Shown: positions 26,009-35,946, counted from the stretch's first letter. The stretch is DNA of 64,000 nt from CAWAPS01 sp963783945 (GCA_963783945.1 CAWAPS010000029.1:186001-250000); one strand, 5' to 3'. A program made the numbers and translations. The notes: a model not told the origin generated them from the sequence alone.

Positions 26009-27487
26009 GTGGTGCCAGCCCAGCCTCGCCGCTACTTTGTGCGCACTTTCGGCTGCCAGATGAACGAGCACGACTCGGAACGCATCGCCGGCCTCCTCGA
26101 GGAGGACGGGATGCTTCCCGCCGCCGGCGTCGATGACGCCGACGTCATCGTGCTCAACACCTGCTGCATTCGGGAGAACGCCGACAACAAGCTGTACGGC
26201 AACCTGGGCCATCTCAAGACGCTCAAGGATCTCCGGCCGGATCTTCAGATCGCGGTGGGGGGATGCCTGGCCCAGAAAGACGGCGACAGCATCCAGCGGC
26301 GAGCTCCCTGGGTCGACGCGGTCTGGGGCACCCACAACGTCGGCCGGGCCGCCCAGTTGCTCAGCGAAGCACGGTCGGACGGCGCGCCCGCGACTGAGAT
26401 CCTCGACGCCGCTCCGCTCGACGACGACGAGTTCGTCTCCGCCCTACCGGTGCGGAGAGGCCAGCAGTGGGCGGCCTGGGTCACCATCCAGATCGGCTGC
26501 GACAACCACTGCGCTTTCTGCATCGTGCCCTCGGTACGGGGCCGGGAGATCAGCCGGCCGTTCGGGCAGATCGTCTCCGAGGTGGAGGGGCTGGCCGCCG
26601 CGGGCACCGTCGAGGTGACCCTGCTCGGTCAGAACGTCAACTCATATGGACGGGACCTGACGACCCGCCTGCGCGGCTCTCCCGACTGGCGCCACAGCGG
26701 TGGGGTGGCCGGGCCGGAGTGGATCGAAGCCGACCGGCCCCGGGCCCGGCCCCTCTTCGCCGATCTGATGCGGGCGGTGGCCCGAGTCGAGGGCATACGG
26801 CGGGTGAGGTTCACCAGCCCCCACCCGAAGGACCTGCGGCCCGAGACCATCGAGGCCATGGCCACCGAGAAGGCGGTGTGCCCTCAGCTCCATCTGCCGT
26901 TGCAGGCCGGAAGCGACCGGGTGCTGTCCCTGATGCATCGCGGGTACACAGCCGAGCGCTACCTGGCCCGGCTGGCCGCGGCGAGAGCGGCTATCGCCGA
27001 CCTGGCGGTGACCACCGACATAATCGTGGGCTTCCCGGGTGAGACCGACGACGACTTCGAGCGCACGCTCGAGGTGGCGGCCGAAGCGGGCTACGACAGT
27101 GCTTACACCTTCATCTACTCGCCGCGGCCGGGGACGGAGTCGGCCCGGTGGACCGACCGGATGGTCCCGTCCGAGGTGGCAGCCGAGCGGTTCGAGCGGC
27201 TCCGGATCGTGGTCGAACGCAGCGCCCTCATGCGCCACCGGGCCCGGGTCGGGCGGGTCGAGGAGATCCTCGTCGAGGGGCCGTCCAAGCGCAACCCGGC
27301 GAACGTCAGCGGGCGAACGGCTCAGGGCAAGCTGGTCCACGTGCCCGCCGCCGCCGGCGGCCTGCCCCCGGGCACCTGGGCCGACGTGAGGATCGGACGC
27401 GCCGCACCCCACTTCCTCGAAGGCGAGCTGCTGGCCGTGACGGCCCGGGCAGCTCACCGCACCCGAATCCCGGTGGTGGCCATCTGA
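26009..27487 (+). CDS. miaB: tRNA-2-methylthio-N6-dimethylallyladenosine synthase MiaB
   Basis: Adds the methylthio group to i6A37 of tRNA, acting after MiaA. The MTTase domain starts YFVRTFGCQMNEHDSER (C16) and includes NTCCIRENA. The radical-SAM motif CDNHCAFC has C164, C168 and C171. GQNVNSYG, HLPLQAGSDRVLSLMHRGY, a FPGETDDDF segment and a C-terminal TRAM domain follow. About 30 residues of extra sequence (near residues 220-250) separate GQNVNSYG from the LFADLMRAV segment. GTG at 26009 (or 26012); 492 aa. Confidence 0.96.
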   Translation: MVPAQPRRYFVRTFGCQMNEHDSERIAGLLEEDGMLPAAGVDDADVIVLNTCCIRENADNKLYGNLGHLKTLKDLRPDLQIAVGGCLAQKDGDSIQRRAPWVDAVWGTHNVGRAAQLLSEARSDGAPATEILDAAPLDDDEFVSALPVRRGQQWAAWVTIQIGCDNHCAFCIVPSVRGREISRPFGQIVSEVEGLAAAGTVEVTLLGQNVNSYGRDLTTRLRGSPDWRHSGGVAGPEWIEADRPRARPLFADLMRAVARVEGIRRVRFTSPHPKDLRPETIEAMATEKAVCPQLHLPLQAGSDRVLSLMHRGYTAERYLARLAAARAAIADLAVTTDIIVGFPGETDDDFERTLEVAAEAGYDSAYTFIYSPRPGTESARWTDRMVPSEVAAERFERLRIVVERSALMRHRARVGRVEEILVEGPSKRNPANVSGRTAQGKLVHVPAAAGGLPPGTWADVRIGRAAPHFLEGELLAVTARAAHRTRIPVVAI

Positions 27488-27507
27488 ATCCAGTTGTCGG
27501 GCGGCAC

Positions 27508-28400
27508 TTGGCCCTTGTTGGGTGCACCGCGTCCGGCAAGTCGCGGCTGGCTCTCGAGCTGGCCCGGGCCCTCGGGGACGTGGAGATCGTCACTGTCGAC
27601 TCCATGCAGGTCTACCGGGGCATGGACATCGGCACGGCCAAGCCGACCGCAGCTGAACAGCTGGAAGCCCCGCACCATCTCATAGACCTGGCCGACCCGA
27701 ACGAGGAGTGGAGCCTGCAGCAGTGGACCGCGGCGGCCCGCCGGGTGGTGGCGGGCATCGAGGGGCGGCGCCATCGGGCCTTGCTCGTGGGGGGGACGGG
27801 GCTGTACTTCCAGGCTCTGGTGGACGGGCTCGAACCCCCCGGCCGCTACCCGGCGGTCAAGCGCGAGCTCGAGATGGAGGAGGACACACCCTCCCTCTAC
27901 GCCCGGCTGACCGAGCTCGACCCTATGGCCGCCGCCCGTATGGAACCCTCCAACCGGCGCCGGGTGATCCGGGCCCTGGAGGTCACCGTGGGCAGCGGCC
28001 GCCCCTTTTCCAGCTACGGGCCGGGAATGACCAGGTTCCCCTGCTCGGTCTGGGACATCGCCGGCGTGTGGCTACCCCGGCCCGTGGTCTCGGCCCGGAT
28101 CGGGGTTCGGCTGAGGGAGATGGTCGGGGCGGGGCTGGTGGCGGAGGTCGAGGAGTTGCTGGCCCGCCCGGGCGGGATGTCCCGCACCGCCCGCCAGGCC
28201 CTCGGTTATCGCGAAGTCCTCGAGCATGTCGAGCTGGGCACCCCGCTCGGCGCGGCCGTAGCCGAAGCCGACCGGCGAACCCGGGCCTTCGCCCGGCGCC
28301 AGCGCATGTGGTGGCGCCGCGACCCGAGGATCCGCTGGTACGGAGCCGCAGATAACCCGCTCGCCGTCATGGCTCAGTTGCTGGGAGACTGGAAGCTGAC

Positions 28401-28404
<4 letters not shown>
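27508..28404 (+). CDS. miaA: tRNA dimethylallyltransferase MiaA
   Basis: Transfers a dimethylallyl group to A37 of tRNA, the substrate of the upstream MiaB. The P-loop is GCTASGKSR, with Cys where most relatives have Pro (GPTASGKS). VDSMQVYRGMDIGTAKP, APHHLIDL and LVGGTGLYFQALVDGL follow, and the C-terminal half has QALGYREVLEH. No ATG or GTG lies in frame near the beginning. TTG at 27508 gives 298 aa but leaves almost nothing ahead of the first beta strand; CTG at 27484, overlapping the miaB stop as CTGA, would give a more normal N-terminus. Stop overlaps dapF. Confidence 0.9.
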
Positions 28405-29285
<881 letters not shown>

Positions 29286-29298
29286 GTAGCCGTTCGCT

Positions 29299-30573
29299 GT
29301 GAGCCTCATCGAACGCACGGTCAGGGAGAAAATCGTGCTGGTCGGCGTGACCGTCCCTCCGGCGCGAGAGGAGGATACCGAGCGACACCTGGACGAGCTG
29401 GCTCTCCTGGTCGACACCGCCGGCGCTGACGAGGCGGCAAGAGTGCTCCAACGGCGTGACCATCCCGACCCGGCGACGTTCGTGGGCAAGGGCAAGGCCG
29501 AGGAGCTGCGCAATCTGTCCAACTCGGTCGATGCCGACACCGTCGTCTTCGACGACGAGCTCACTCCGGCTCAGTCGCGCAATCTGGAAAAGATCCTCGG
29601 CCGCACCGCGATCGACCGCACGGCCGTCATACTCGACATATTCGCCCAGAACGCCCGGACCCAGGAAGGTAAGGCCCAGGTCGAGCTGGCTCAGCTCAGG
29701 TACCGGCTGCCCAGGCTGCGGGGCCGGGGTCGCCAGCTGTCACAGCAGGCCGGTGGGATCGGCACCAGGGGGCCCGGCGAGACGCAGCTCGAGGTCGACC
29801 GACGCCGGCTGGTGCGGCGCATGAACCGCCTGGAGAGCGACCTGCACCGCCTCACCAACCAGCGCCGGCTCCAGCGTAAGGCCCGCCGACGCAGCCGGCT
29901 GGCCTCGATCTCCCTGGTCGGCTACACCAACGCCGGCAAGTCGACCCTCCTCAACCGGCTTACCGACGCCGGGGTGCTCGTCGAGGATCGCCTGTTCGCC
30001 ACCCTCGACCCGAGGACCCGCCGGCTCGACCTCCCCGGGGGGGAGTCGGTTCTGGTGTCGGACACCGTGGGTTTCGTCCGCAAGCTGCCCCATCAGCTGG
30101 TCCAGGCTTTCCGATCAACCCTGGAGGTGGTGACCGAATCGGACCTGCTGGTCCACGTGGTCGACAGCACCAGCCCCGATCCCGAATCTCAGATCGAGGC
30201 CGTCCGCGCCGTCCTCGACGAGATCGGCGCCGACGGCATCCCGGAGCTGCTGGCCTTCAACAAGAGCGATGCCGGGCCCGAAGCGGCCCGCCTGGCCCGT
30301 CGCCACCCCGGCTCGGTCGCCACGTCCGCGGTGAGCGGAGACGGCATATCCGATCTCCTTGTCGCGATCGGCGATCGTCTGCGGGCGACCGCCCAGGTGC
30401 TGGAGCTCGAGGTCCCCTACAACCGAGGGGACGTGCTGGCCGCCGTGCATCGCGAGGGTGAGGTGTTGCTGGAATCCCACGACGAGGCCGCCACCCGGTT
30501 GAGGGTCCGGGTGGATCCTGCCGGTGCGGCTCGCTTCGCCGAGTTCCTCACCGACCGGGAGGAGCAGCTTTGA
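29299..30573 (+). CDS. hflX: GTPase HflX
   Basis: Ribosome-associated GTPase that splits stalled ribosomes. The N-terminal HflX domain has DPATFVGKGKAEEL, VFDDELTPAQSRNLE and GGIGTRGPGETQLEVDRR; a basic helical linker leads to the G domain with GYTNAGKST from residue 208, DTVGFVRKLPHQLV (G3), NKSD (G4) and a C-terminal domain. 424 aa. GTG at 29299, 13 bases after dapF. It sits within the dap gene run, its stop overlapping the next start. Confidence 0.95.
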   Translation: MSLIERTVREKIVLVGVTVPPAREEDTERHLDELALLVDTAGADEAARVLQRRDHPDPATFVGKGKAEELRNLSNSVDADTVVFDDELTPAQSRNLEKILGRTAIDRTAVILDIFAQNARTQEGKAQVELAQLRYRLPRLRGRGRQLSQQAGGIGTRGPGETQLEVDRRRLVRRMNRLESDLHRLTNQRRLQRKARRRSRLASISLVGYTNAGKSTLLNRLTDAGVLVEDRLFATLDPRTRRLDLPGGESVLVSDTVGFVRKLPHQLVQAFRSTLEVVTESDLLVHVVDSTSPDPESQIEAVRAVLDEIGADGIPELLAFNKSDAGPEAARLARRHPGSVATSAVSGDGISDLLVAIGDRLRATAQVLELEVPYNRGDVLAAVHREGEVLLESHDEAATRLRVRVDPAGAARFAEFLTDREEQL

Positions 30574-31721
30574 CAGGTGGCTTCACCCCCCCGGCCTACC
30601 CGTACGACCGGCTCGAGGCGGCTCGAAGGGCGGCGGCCAAGCACCGAGGTGGGATCGTCGACCTGTCGATAGGTACTCCGACGGATCCTCCTCCGGATGC
30701 GGTGTGGCAGGCGTTCATCGGCCGCTCAGGTGAGGGGCCGGTCGACCCGTCGGGGGTGGCACGGGGCTATCCGCCCTCGGCGGGCACGCTCGAGCTGCGA
30801 GAAGCGGTGGAGCGTTGGACCAAGGACCGGCTGGGCGCATCGGTTCCGACCGGAAACGTGGCGGTCTGCATCGGCACCAAGGAGTTCGTAGGCACCACCC
30901 CGCAGTACCTGAAGCTGCGCCGGCCCGACCGCGACACGGTCCTCTATCCATCCGTCTCCTATCCCACCTACGAGATGGGGGCGACCCTCGCCGGACTCCG
31001 GGCGGTCGGCGTGCCCATGGACGACGAGTGGCGGATGGATCTCTCCGCCATCGACCCCGCCGACGCCGCCCGAGCCCTGATGCTGTGGGTGAACACTCCG
31101 GGCAACCCCGCCGGCGGTCTCGACGACCTCGAGGCGGTGGCGGCCTGGGGGCTGTCTCAGGACGTGGCCGTCTTCAGCGACGAGTGCTATGTGGAGTTCA
31201 CCTGGCACGGGCCGCCGCGGACCGTGCTCGGCCACGGCGGGGGTCCCGACGGACTCGACGGTGTGGTCGCCGTCCACTCCCTTTCCAAGCGGTCCAATAT
31301 GGCGGGGATGCGGGTGGGGTGGTACGCAGGAGACCGCGAGCTGGTCGGCTACCTGCGCGAAGTGCGCAAGCACGCCGGCTTCATGGTCCCCGGGCCGGTC
31401 CAGCAGGCCGGGGCGGTCGCCCTTGGGGATCAGGATCACGTCTCCGCCCAACGCCGCCGGTACCACGATCGCCTGGTGCGAGCCCAGGAGATCCTCGCCG
31501 CTTTGGGGGTGGACGCGCCGCTGCCCGGAGGCGGCTTCTATCTGTGGGCGCCGGCCCCGGGAGGAGACGACTGGGAGTGGACGTCCTGGCTGGCCGAGAC
31601 AGGCGGGGTGTTGGTGTCGCCCGGTTCGTTCTACGGTCCGGGCGGGGCGGGATACGTGCGGATCGCCATGGTCGCCCCCCTCGAACGCCTGGATCTGGTG
31701 GCCCGGCGCCTGGGGGTCTAG
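30570..31721 (+). CDS. dapC: Succinyldiaminopimelate transaminase
   Basis: PLP enzyme of fold type I, class I/II aminotransferase. N-terminal DLSIGTPTDPPP, NTPGNPAGG, SDECYVEF and HSLSKRSNMAGMRVGW, in which K240 would hold PLP, are all visible. In this neighbourhood (dapF before, dapD and dapE after) it most likely makes N-succinyl-LL-2,6-diaminopimelate. TTG at 30570 overlaps the hflX stop (TTGA) and follows GGGAGGAGCAG. 383 aa, as in actinobacterial DapC. Confidence 0.9.
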   Translation: MTGGFTPPAYPYDRLEAARRAAAKHRGGIVDLSIGTPTDPPPDAVWQAFIGRSGEGPVDPSGVARGYPPSAGTLELREAVERWTKDRLGASVPTGNVAVCIGTKEFVGTTPQYLKLRRPDRDTVLYPSVSYPTYEMGATLAGLRAVGVPMDDEWRMDLSAIDPADAARALMLWVNTPGNPAGGLDDLEAVAAWGLSQDVAVFSDECYVEFTWHGPPRTVLGHGGGPDGLDGVVAVHSLSKRSNMAGMRVGWYAGDRELVGYLREVRKHAGFMVPGPVQQAGAVALGDQDHVSAQRRRYHDRLVRAQEILAALGVDAPLPGGGFYLWAPAPGGDDWEWTSWLAETGGVLVSPGSFYGPGGAGYVRIAMVAPLERLDLVARRLGV

Positions 31722-31852
31722 GTCCGGCCCGGCAGTTGGGTGCCGCGGCCTCCCCGGCGACAAATCGACACGAGGAGCGAGGTCGATGGCGGCGGGCGGA
31801 TCCACCTCTGCGGGTGGAGGACCGGGTCGTACCTTCGGATAGCGTCGGTTTC

Positions 31853-32677
31853 ATGGCTGACCTCGAGTCGCAGATCCGTGAGCTTTGGGACCGCAAGGAC
31901 GGGCTCGGCCCGTCGGACACCGAGGAGGCGACCGTCGTGCGGGCGGCCATCGACCTCATGGACCGCGGCGAGGCCCGCGTAGCCGAGATCGGGCCGGACG
32001 GACAGGTGATCGTCCATGAGTGGCTCAAGCAGGCGATCATGCTCCTGTTCCGGGTGGCGGGCATGGAGACAACTGAGGTCGGCCCCTTCGAGTACGCCGA
32101 CCGGCTGCCGCTCAAGCGAGGGTACGAGGCGTCAGGAGTGCGGGTCGTGCCCGGGGCGTCGGCCCGCTGGGGCAGCCACCTCGAGCCCGGCGTGATCCTG
32201 ATGCCGAGCTATGTCAACATCGGGGCCCGGGTGGGCGCCGGCACCATGGTCGACACCTGGGCCACCGTCGGAAGCTGCGGGCAGGTAGGGAGGAACACCC
32301 ACCTTTCGGGCGGCGTAGGCATCGGCGGGGTGCTCGAGCCGCCGCAGGCGGCCCCGGTCTTCGTCGGCGACGAGTGCTATATCGGCAGCCGTTGCATCGT
32401 GGCCGAAGGCGCCCGGGTCGGAGACGGAGCCGTGCTGGGGGCGGGCTCCATCCTCACGGGCACGATTCCCGTGATCGATGCTGAGACAGGGGAGGAGCTA
32501 TCGCGGGGCGTGGTGCCCGAGTGGTGCGTCGCGGTGCCGGCCACCCGGCCCAGGAGATACCCGGGAGGCGAGTTCGGACTGGCGTGCGTCCTCGTGGTTC
32601 GCCGACTCCAATCCGGGGAGAGACACGACAAGTCCAAGCTCAACGACATCCTCCGCCAGCACGGCGGAACCCTCTGA
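31853..32677 (+). CDS. dapD: Tetrahydrodipicolinate N-succinyltransferase
   Basis: Left-handed beta-helix acyltransferase that succinylates tetrahydrodipicolinate, feeding DapC. The hexapeptide repeats run from about residue 100 (GVILMPSYVNIGARVGAGTMVDTWATVGS) and the active-site region GGVGIGGVLEPPQAAPV is present. 274 aa, close to the E. coli-type enzyme, whereas many other actinobacteria have a longer form. ATG at 31853. The 131-base gap after dapC contains a small hairpin at 31801-31818 (TCCACC/GGTGGA). Confidence 0.93.
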   Translation: MADLESQIRELWDRKDGLGPSDTEEATVVRAAIDLMDRGEARVAEIGPDGQVIVHEWLKQAIMLLFRVAGMETTEVGPFEYADRLPLKRGYEASGVRVVPGASARWGSHLEPGVILMPSYVNIGARVGAGTMVDTWATVGSCGQVGRNTHLSGGVGIGGVLEPPQAAPVFVGDECYIGSRCIVAEGARVGDGAVLGAGSILTGTIPVIDAETGEELSRGVVPEWCVAVPATRPRRYPGGEFGLACVLVVRRLQSGERHDKSKLNDILRQHGGTL

Positions 32678-32688
32678 GAGGGTACGAG

Positions 32689-33771
32689 TTGGCGGCCTGG
32701 CCCGACCTTCTCACCGAGGCGGCGGCGCTGGTGGCGGTGCCCTCCGTCAGCCACTGCGAGCACGAGCTGGCCGGGCACATCGAGCAACGACTTCGCCGCC
32801 TCCCCTGGTTGTCGGTCGACCGGATTGGCAGCAACGTGATCGCCCGGAGCTCGCTCGGAGCGCCCAGCCGGATCGTGCTCGCCGGGCATCTCGATACCGT
32901 ACCGGCCAACGACAACGCCGAACCCCGGGTCGCCGGCGAGGTCCTGTGGGGCCTTGGGAGCGCGGACATGAAAGGAGGTCTGGCTGTGATGCTGGCGCTG
33001 GCCGAAGGGCTGGAACGCCCCGCGGTCGACCTCACCTATGTCTTCTACTCCGGCGAGGAGGTCGCCCGGGAGCACAACGGCCTGCTCGAGATCGCATCGG
33101 CGGCCCCCCACCTCCTCGAGGGCGACGCCGCGGTGCTCGGCGAGCCGACCAGCTCTCACATCGAGGCCGGATGCCAGGGAGTGCTGAGGGTAGAGGTCGT
33201 GCTGACGGGCGCCCGGGCCCACACCGCCCGGCCCTGGATGGGGGTTAACGCCATCCACCGCATGGCCCCCCTCCTGGAACGGCTGGGTTCATACGAGTCC
33301 CGCGAACCGGTCATCGACGGATGCCGCTATCGCGAAGCCGTGCAGGCGGTGCACGTGAGCGGCGGGGTGGCAGGGAACGTAGTTCCTGACCGGGGGTTGC
33401 TGTCCATCAACCACCGCTTCGCTCCGGACCGCGACGGATCGGCCGCGGAGGCATGGCTCAGGGAGTGGCTTCGGCCGGTGGTGGACGAAGCCGCGGGCGA
33501 CCGGATCTCCGTCGTGGATTTCAGCCCGGCGGCGGCGCCCGCTCTCGACCAACCGCATCTCTCCGCGCTCCTGAAAGCCAGCGGGCACCCGCCTCGCGCC
33601 AAGCTCGGCTGGACCGACGTGGCCTTTTTCGCCGAGAGAGGCATGCCGGCCGTGAACTTCGGGCCCGGAGACCCGGAACTGGCCCATACTCCAGACGAAC
33701 GGGTGACAAGAGAGGAGCTCGACCGAGCCTTCAGCACGCTCATGACCGTCCTGTCCGGCCCCGGCATCTAG
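32689..33771 (+). CDS. dapE: Succinyl-diaminopimelate desuccinylase
   Basis: M20-family dizinc hydrolase that removes succinate to give LL-diaminopimelate. Metal and catalytic residues are seen in LAGHLDTVPAND (H67, D69), GSADMKGG (D93) and YSGEEVAREHNG (E123, E124); GEPTSSHIEAGCQGVLR and the dimerisation domain follow. TTG at 32689 comes 11 bases after the dapD stop, with GAGAGG upstream; no ATG or GTG is better placed. 360 aa. It completes the succinylase branch in one run of genes. Confidence 0.92.
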   Translation: MAAWPDLLTEAAALVAVPSVSHCEHELAGHIEQRLRRLPWLSVDRIGSNVIARSSLGAPSRIVLAGHLDTVPANDNAEPRVAGEVLWGLGSADMKGGLAVMLALAEGLERPAVDLTYVFYSGEEVAREHNGLLEIASAAPHLLEGDAAVLGEPTSSHIEAGCQGVLRVEVVLTGARAHTARPWMGVNAIHRMAPLLERLGSYESREPVIDGCRYREAVQAVHVSGGVAGNVVPDRGLLSINHRFAPDRDGSAAEAWLREWLRPVVDEAAGDRISVVDFSPAAAPALDQPHLSALLKASGHPPRAKLGWTDVAFFAERGMPAVNFGPGDPELAHTPDERVTREELDRAFSTLMTVLSGPGI

Positions 33772-33856
33772 TGCCGCGCCGTCACCGGCTACTTATAACG
33801 CCGCAACAGATCCCCCGGGAGGTGGCTGCGACAGGCGGAGCCCGAATGGTGCCCGG

Positions 33857-34489
33857 TCAGAGACGGCGGAGGACCGTCACCACCTTCCCGTATATCCGGA
33901 CGTCGCTCGGGTCGAAGACCATCGGTCGCATGGTCGGATTGGCCGGGCTGAGGACGACCTTCGGACCACGTCTGCCGTATGTTTTGACCGTGGCTTCCTC
34001 CCCCGGGATCCCGGCCACTACCACGTTGCCCTTCTCCGCGGTGTCCTGTTGCCGCACCACCACGTAGTCGCCGTCGAGGATGCCAGCTTCGATCATCGAT
34101 TCGCCCCGTACTATCAGCATGAACAGCTGCCCGTCACCGGTGAAGTCCTCGGGCACAGGCAGAAGCTCCTCCACGCTCTCCTGAGCCAGTACCCCGGTGC
34201 CGGCGGCCACGTGGCCCACGAGCGGAACGTGGCGGGCCGGGCGTCTCTCGGCCGGGGCTCCTGTCAAAGCGTCGTAACGCACTTCGATCGCCCTCGGCTT
34301 GGTGGGGTCCCGCCGCAGAAATCCTTGTCGCTGCAAGGTCGTCAGGTGGGTGTGAACCGTTGACGAGGATGTGAGACCAACCGCCTGGCCGATCTCCCGC
34401 ACCGAGGGCGGGTAACCGCGCTCACGCAACTGTGACGCGATGAAGTCGAGTATCTCCTTGCGCTTTCCGGTCAATTCCGTGTCGGTCAA
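33857..34489 (-). CDS. lexA: SOS repressor LexA
   Basis: Represses the SOS regulon and cleaves itself when RecA is active. The N-terminal winged-helix runs to about residue 70 (PPSVREIGQAVGLTSSSTVHTH). The cleavage site is A96-G97 in HVAAGTG; the catalytic pair is S131 (RGESMIEAGI) and K169 (EATVKTY). TTG at 34489 is the only sensible start and has AAAGGAG about ten bases upstream. 210 aa. It is divergent from a LysM gene across a region with three SOS boxes. Confidence 0.97.
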   Translation of the reverse strand: MTDTELTGKRKEILDFIASQLRERGYPPSVREIGQAVGLTSSSTVHTHLTTLQRQGFLRRDPTKPRAIEVRYDALTGAPAERRPARHVPLVGHVAAGTGVLAQESVEELLPVPEDFTGDGQLFMLIVRGESMIEAGILDGDYVVVRQQDTAEKGNVVVAGIPGEEATVKTYGRRGPKVVLSPANPTMRPMVFDPSDVRIYGKVVTVLRRL

Positions 34490-34585
34490 GGTGGCTCTCT
34501 CCTTTGTCTATGGCGTTGCGCCGGATGCCGTGGCGTGTGGCAGATCCTGGCGCGATCTCACGATAGCCAGTGCGGGAGAGAAAGG

Positions 34586-34659
34586 CAAACATTTGTTCGC
34601 TCGCCGGGGTTGACAACGAACAAGAGTTCGTGCTCCTATGGATAGGGAACACTTGTTCG
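34586..34659. promoter_or_regulatory. Three LexA boxes in the lexA / LysM-gene divergent region
   Basis: CAAACATTTGTTCG (34586-34599), CGAACAAGAGTTCG (34617-34630, a perfect CGAAC-N4-GTTCG) and GGAACACTTGTTCG (34646-34659) lie 31 and 29 bases apart, near three helical turns. TTGACA at 34610-34615 directly precedes the perfect box and may be the -35 of the rightward promoter. Confidence 0.88.
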
Positions 34660-34661
34660 TA

Positions 34662-34721
34662 GCTGGACACCTGAAGGCTGGACACACAGAAGGCTGAACA
34701 CAAAAAGGCCGGATGCAGAAG
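34662..34721 (+). repeat. Four degenerate 14-16-bp tandem repeats in the LysM-gene leader
   Basis: Consecutive units GCTGGACACCTGAAG, GCTGGACACACAGAAG, GCTGAACACAAAAAG and GCCGGATGCAGAAG follow the last SOS box without a gap. They fall in the untranslated leader of the LysM gene. No function is known to me. Confidence 0.7.
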
Positions 34722-34767
34722 GATCGGGTGGGTCCTGTTGCCCCGGCTGTAGTCGGAGTTTTTGCTT

Positions 34768-34790
34768 GGTCGCGCCAGTTTGGCGCGACC
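34768..34790 (+). promoter_or_regulatory. Perfect 10-bp hairpin just before the LysM-gene ribosome-binding site
   Basis: GGTCGCGCCA and TGGCGCGACC pair fully around a GTT loop. It ends about seven bases before the AAAGGGAAG that should serve as ribosome-binding site. The T-run precedes rather than follows it, so it is not an ordinary terminator. A leader role is inferred. Confidence 0.6.
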
Positions 34791-34809
34791 TGTCGGAAAG
34801 GGAAGTCCA

Positions 34810-35316
34810 ATGGTTGCTTTGCTCGCCGATCGCCCGCCCCGGAGGTCCGGTGCGTCTGGTGCCGGTGCCGGCGCGCCGCCGCGGCCGAGGTTGCGACTCG
34901 TGCCGGACGGCGAGGGGCCAGCGCCGTCCCCCTCCGCCGAGCAGGCGTCATACGGGGTCCGGATTCGCAGCATTCAGGCCCCGCCTGCCGGCCGCCGGCA
35001 CCCCGCCGCCGTGTACCGGCGGCGCCGGGCGGTCGCGGCAGTCTCCCTCGTCACTGCGGTAGGGCTCATGATCGCCGTCTACGCGGCGCTGGCCGGCGCC
35101 AGTGGTGGACCCCTCACCACCACTGGCGCTGCAGCCGGGCTCGTCCCCGCGACGGCCCGGGTCTGGGTGGTCCAGCCCGGCGATACGCTGTGGAAGATCG
35201 CCACCGCACTCGACCCCCGCGGTGACGTCAGGCCATTGGTCGATCGGCTGGCGGCGGAGATCGGCGGCAGCAGCCTCTATCCGGGGGAGCAGATCCCGAT
35301 CCCGTCGTCGAGGTAG
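34810..35316 (+). CDS. LysM-domain membrane protein, probable SOS-induced division suppressor
   Basis: 168 residues: a proline/arginine-rich cytosolic N-terminus, one membrane segment (AVAAVSLVTAVGLMIAVYAA), then a LysM peptidoglycan-binding domain outside (VWVVQPGDTLWKIATALDP to LYPGEQIPIP). The lexA-divergent position and the following nrdR match ChiZ of Mycobacterium tuberculosis (between lexA and nrdR) and YneA of Bacillus, both LysM proteins that stop division during DNA damage. The SOS boxes upstream support that role here. ATG at 34810 has AAAGGGAAG upstream. Confidence 0.85.
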   Translation: MVALLADRPPRRSGASGAGAGAPPRPRLRLVPDGEGPAPSPSAEQASYGVRIRSIQAPPAGRRHPAAVYRRRRAVAAVSLVTAVGLMIAVYAALAGASGGPLTTTGAAAGLVPATARVWVVQPGDTLWKIATALDPRGDVRPLVDRLAAEIGGSSLYPGEQIPIPSSR

Positions 35317-35463
35317 TAGGCGGAGGGGCCAGGCGGTATGACGGGTGGGCCCGGTCCTCGAGAGGAGAGCGGACCCCGGCCGGAAGCCCCGGTTCGCCAG
35401 CCGATGCATCTCGGCGCGTTCCGACCGCCTACGACGAGGACCGCCGGGGATAGGGTCGGACGT

Positions 35464-35946
35464 GTGCGCTGCCCCCATTGCTCGAGCCTGGACGACAAGG
35501 TCGTCGACTCGCGCTCTTCAGAGGACGGCACCGCCATACGCCGACGGCGTGAGTGCCTTTCGTGTGGTCGACGTTTCACCACCTACGAGAGACTCGAGGA
35601 GGTGCCGTTGGTCGTGGTCAAACGGTCGGGGCAACGGGAACCGTTCGATCGGGCCAAGTTGGCTAGCGGTGTCCTCGCGGCCTCCAAGAATCGCCCGGTG
35701 ACCAGCGGCGACATCGACTCTCTCGGCGCCGAGGTGGAAGAAAGCATGCGCATGCTCGGTCACGAGATCAGTTCCCAGCAAATCGGAGTCGCGGTTCTCG
35801 ACCGTCTGCGGGCTATCGACGAAGTGGCCTACCTGCGCTTCGCCAGCGTGTACAAGGGCTTCTCCGGCGCCCGGGATTTCGAGCGGGAAGCGGGGCTGTT
35901 GAAGAAGTCGACCGAGCCCAAGCGGGGCCGCACCCCCGACGGCTAA
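35464..35946 (+). CDS. nrdR: Transcriptional repressor NrdR
   Basis: Zinc-ribbon/ATP-cone repressor of ribonucleotide reductase genes. The start MRCPHCSSLDDKVVDSR gives the ribbon cysteines C3 and C6, paired with C31 and C34 (ECLSCGRRFTTYER). The ATP-cone follows from VVVKRSGQREPFDRAKL. GTG at 35464 gives 160 aa, the family size; longer in-frame starts would only add a non-family N-terminus. No NrdR box is seen in its own upstream region. Confidence 0.95.
   Translation: MRCPHCSSLDDKVVDSRSSEDGTAIRRRRECLSCGRRFTTYERLEEVPLVVVKRSGQREPFDRAKLASGVLAASKNRPVTSGDIDSLGAEVEESMRMLGHEISSQQIGVAVLDRLRAIDEVAYLRFASVYKGFSGARDFEREAGLLKKSTEPKRGRTPDG

Noticed and set aside
34768..34790. Intrinsic terminator
   Set aside because: The stem is perfect, but no T-run follows on either strand; the T-run is on the 5' side, and the hairpin lies directly before a ribosome-binding site.
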